From positions 1,364,001 to 1,428,000 of the forward strand of contig NZ_QRGB01000001.1 of assembly GCF_003449035.1 (NCBI RefSeq): a stretch of DNA of 64,000 nt. The letters run 5' to 3'. Both the position numbers and the translations under genes were made by a program. Each line of letters begins with the position of its first letter. Within the stretch, counting starts at the first letter, position 1. Shown one piece after another: positions 63,924 to 64,000 of this stretch. The notes below the pieces were generated by a model, which was not told where the DNA came from, did not search any database, and saw only the letters and a list, made by a program, of their open reading frames with translations. The DNA comes from Pedobacter indicus. Its GTDB lineage: Bacteria; Bacteroidota; Bacteroidia; Sphingobacteriales; Sphingobacteriaceae.

Positions 63924-64000
63924 TTATCTTTTCTGTGAGGATTTCCGGACAATTAGTTCTGTGTCTAATATAATTGTACTCGTGATACTTGTATTTTCTT
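63924..64000 (-). CDS. LacI/GalR-family transcriptional regulator, C-terminal end only
   Basis: The minus strand holds 25 codons up to the stop, encoding ITSTIILDTELIVRKSSQKR. The stretch after the final strand (ILDTELIVRKSS) is the usual end of LacI-type regulators, whose last strand holds L-x-x-E-L-I-V-R-x-S. The rest lies to the right of the window. Being next to the mannonate oxidoreductase gene, it may repress or activate the hexuronate genes. Confidence 0.65.
   Translation of the reverse strand, partial: ENTSITSTIILDTELIVRKSSQKR

Overview
The window looks like chromosomal DNA of a member of the Bacteroidota, most likely Sphingobacteriaceae or a close relative. The pointers are: two SusC-type receptors (one cut by the left edge), one SusD, two further TonB-dependent receptors, DUF4249, DUF4998 and DUF4959-type lipoproteins, several promoter matches to the Bacteroidota consensus (TAnnTTTG with a TTG/TTTG about 18-20 bases upstream), few Shine-Dalgarno sequences, and an atpD-atpC pair separate from the rest of the ATP synthase genes. 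No phage, insertion sequence, CRISPR array or rRNA was recognised.

Left part (1-16400): the N-terminus of a SusC-like receptor, a cupin, a sulfatase, the NhaA antiporter, an AraC regulator, a DsbA/FrnE-like protein, a GH172 (DUF2961) protein, a lipoprotein, a DUF3784 membrane protein, OsmC and GNAT proteins, a DinB protein, tRNA-Met, a HAD hydrolase, proline dehydrogenase, an S4 RNA-binding protein, aroB, and an operon of a zinc-dependent phospholipase C-like protein with a TonB receptor.

Central housekeeping part (16400-36270): rpsT, a DUF1080 lipoprotein, radC, then a long co-directional run of pheT, a coiled-coil protein, zapA, a strongly base-paired RNA that looks like 6S RNA, rny, a DUF962 protein, a glycosyltransferase, a lipoprotein, a TonB receptor and DUF4249. 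A polysaccharide deacetylase, a TolC/HlyD efflux pair without its pump, an acyl-ACP desaturase, an AraC regulator, a TIGR01212 radical SAM protein and small unknown proteins follow.

Biosynthetic and energy part (36270-52860): the minus strand carries a branched-chain amino acid cluster, transcribed ilvD-ilvB-ilvN-ilvC-leuC-leuD-leuB-leuA-ilvA, which covers the isoleucine/valine/leucine steps except the final transaminase. Upstream of it are atpD-atpC. On the plus strand follow an RmlD-like reductase, a dicarboxylate/amino acid symporter and a FloA flotillin.

Right part (53050-64000): a hexuronate-utilisation locus. It has mannonate dehydratase (uxuA), an SDR likely to be D-mannonate oxidoreductase (UxuB role), a SusC/SusD pair, two surface lipoproteins with DUF4959/DUF5000-like and DUF4998-like layout, an AraC regulator with a degenerate receiver domain, and the C-terminal end of a LacI-family regulator at the edge. 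A CG-centred palindrome of LacI-operator type lies between uxuA and the AraC gene. The inferred job is import of a uronic-acid-containing glycan and conversion of fructuronate through mannonate to 2-keto-3-deoxygluconate. No glycoside hydrolase or lyase of this locus lies inside the window.

The strongest candidates for something worth a second look are the 6S-like RNA between zapA and rny, the orphan degenerate receiver-AraC protein with its LacI-type operator, the nested inverted repeat at 2934-3082, and a set of promoters whose -7 box abuts the start codon, suggesting leaderless mRNAs.
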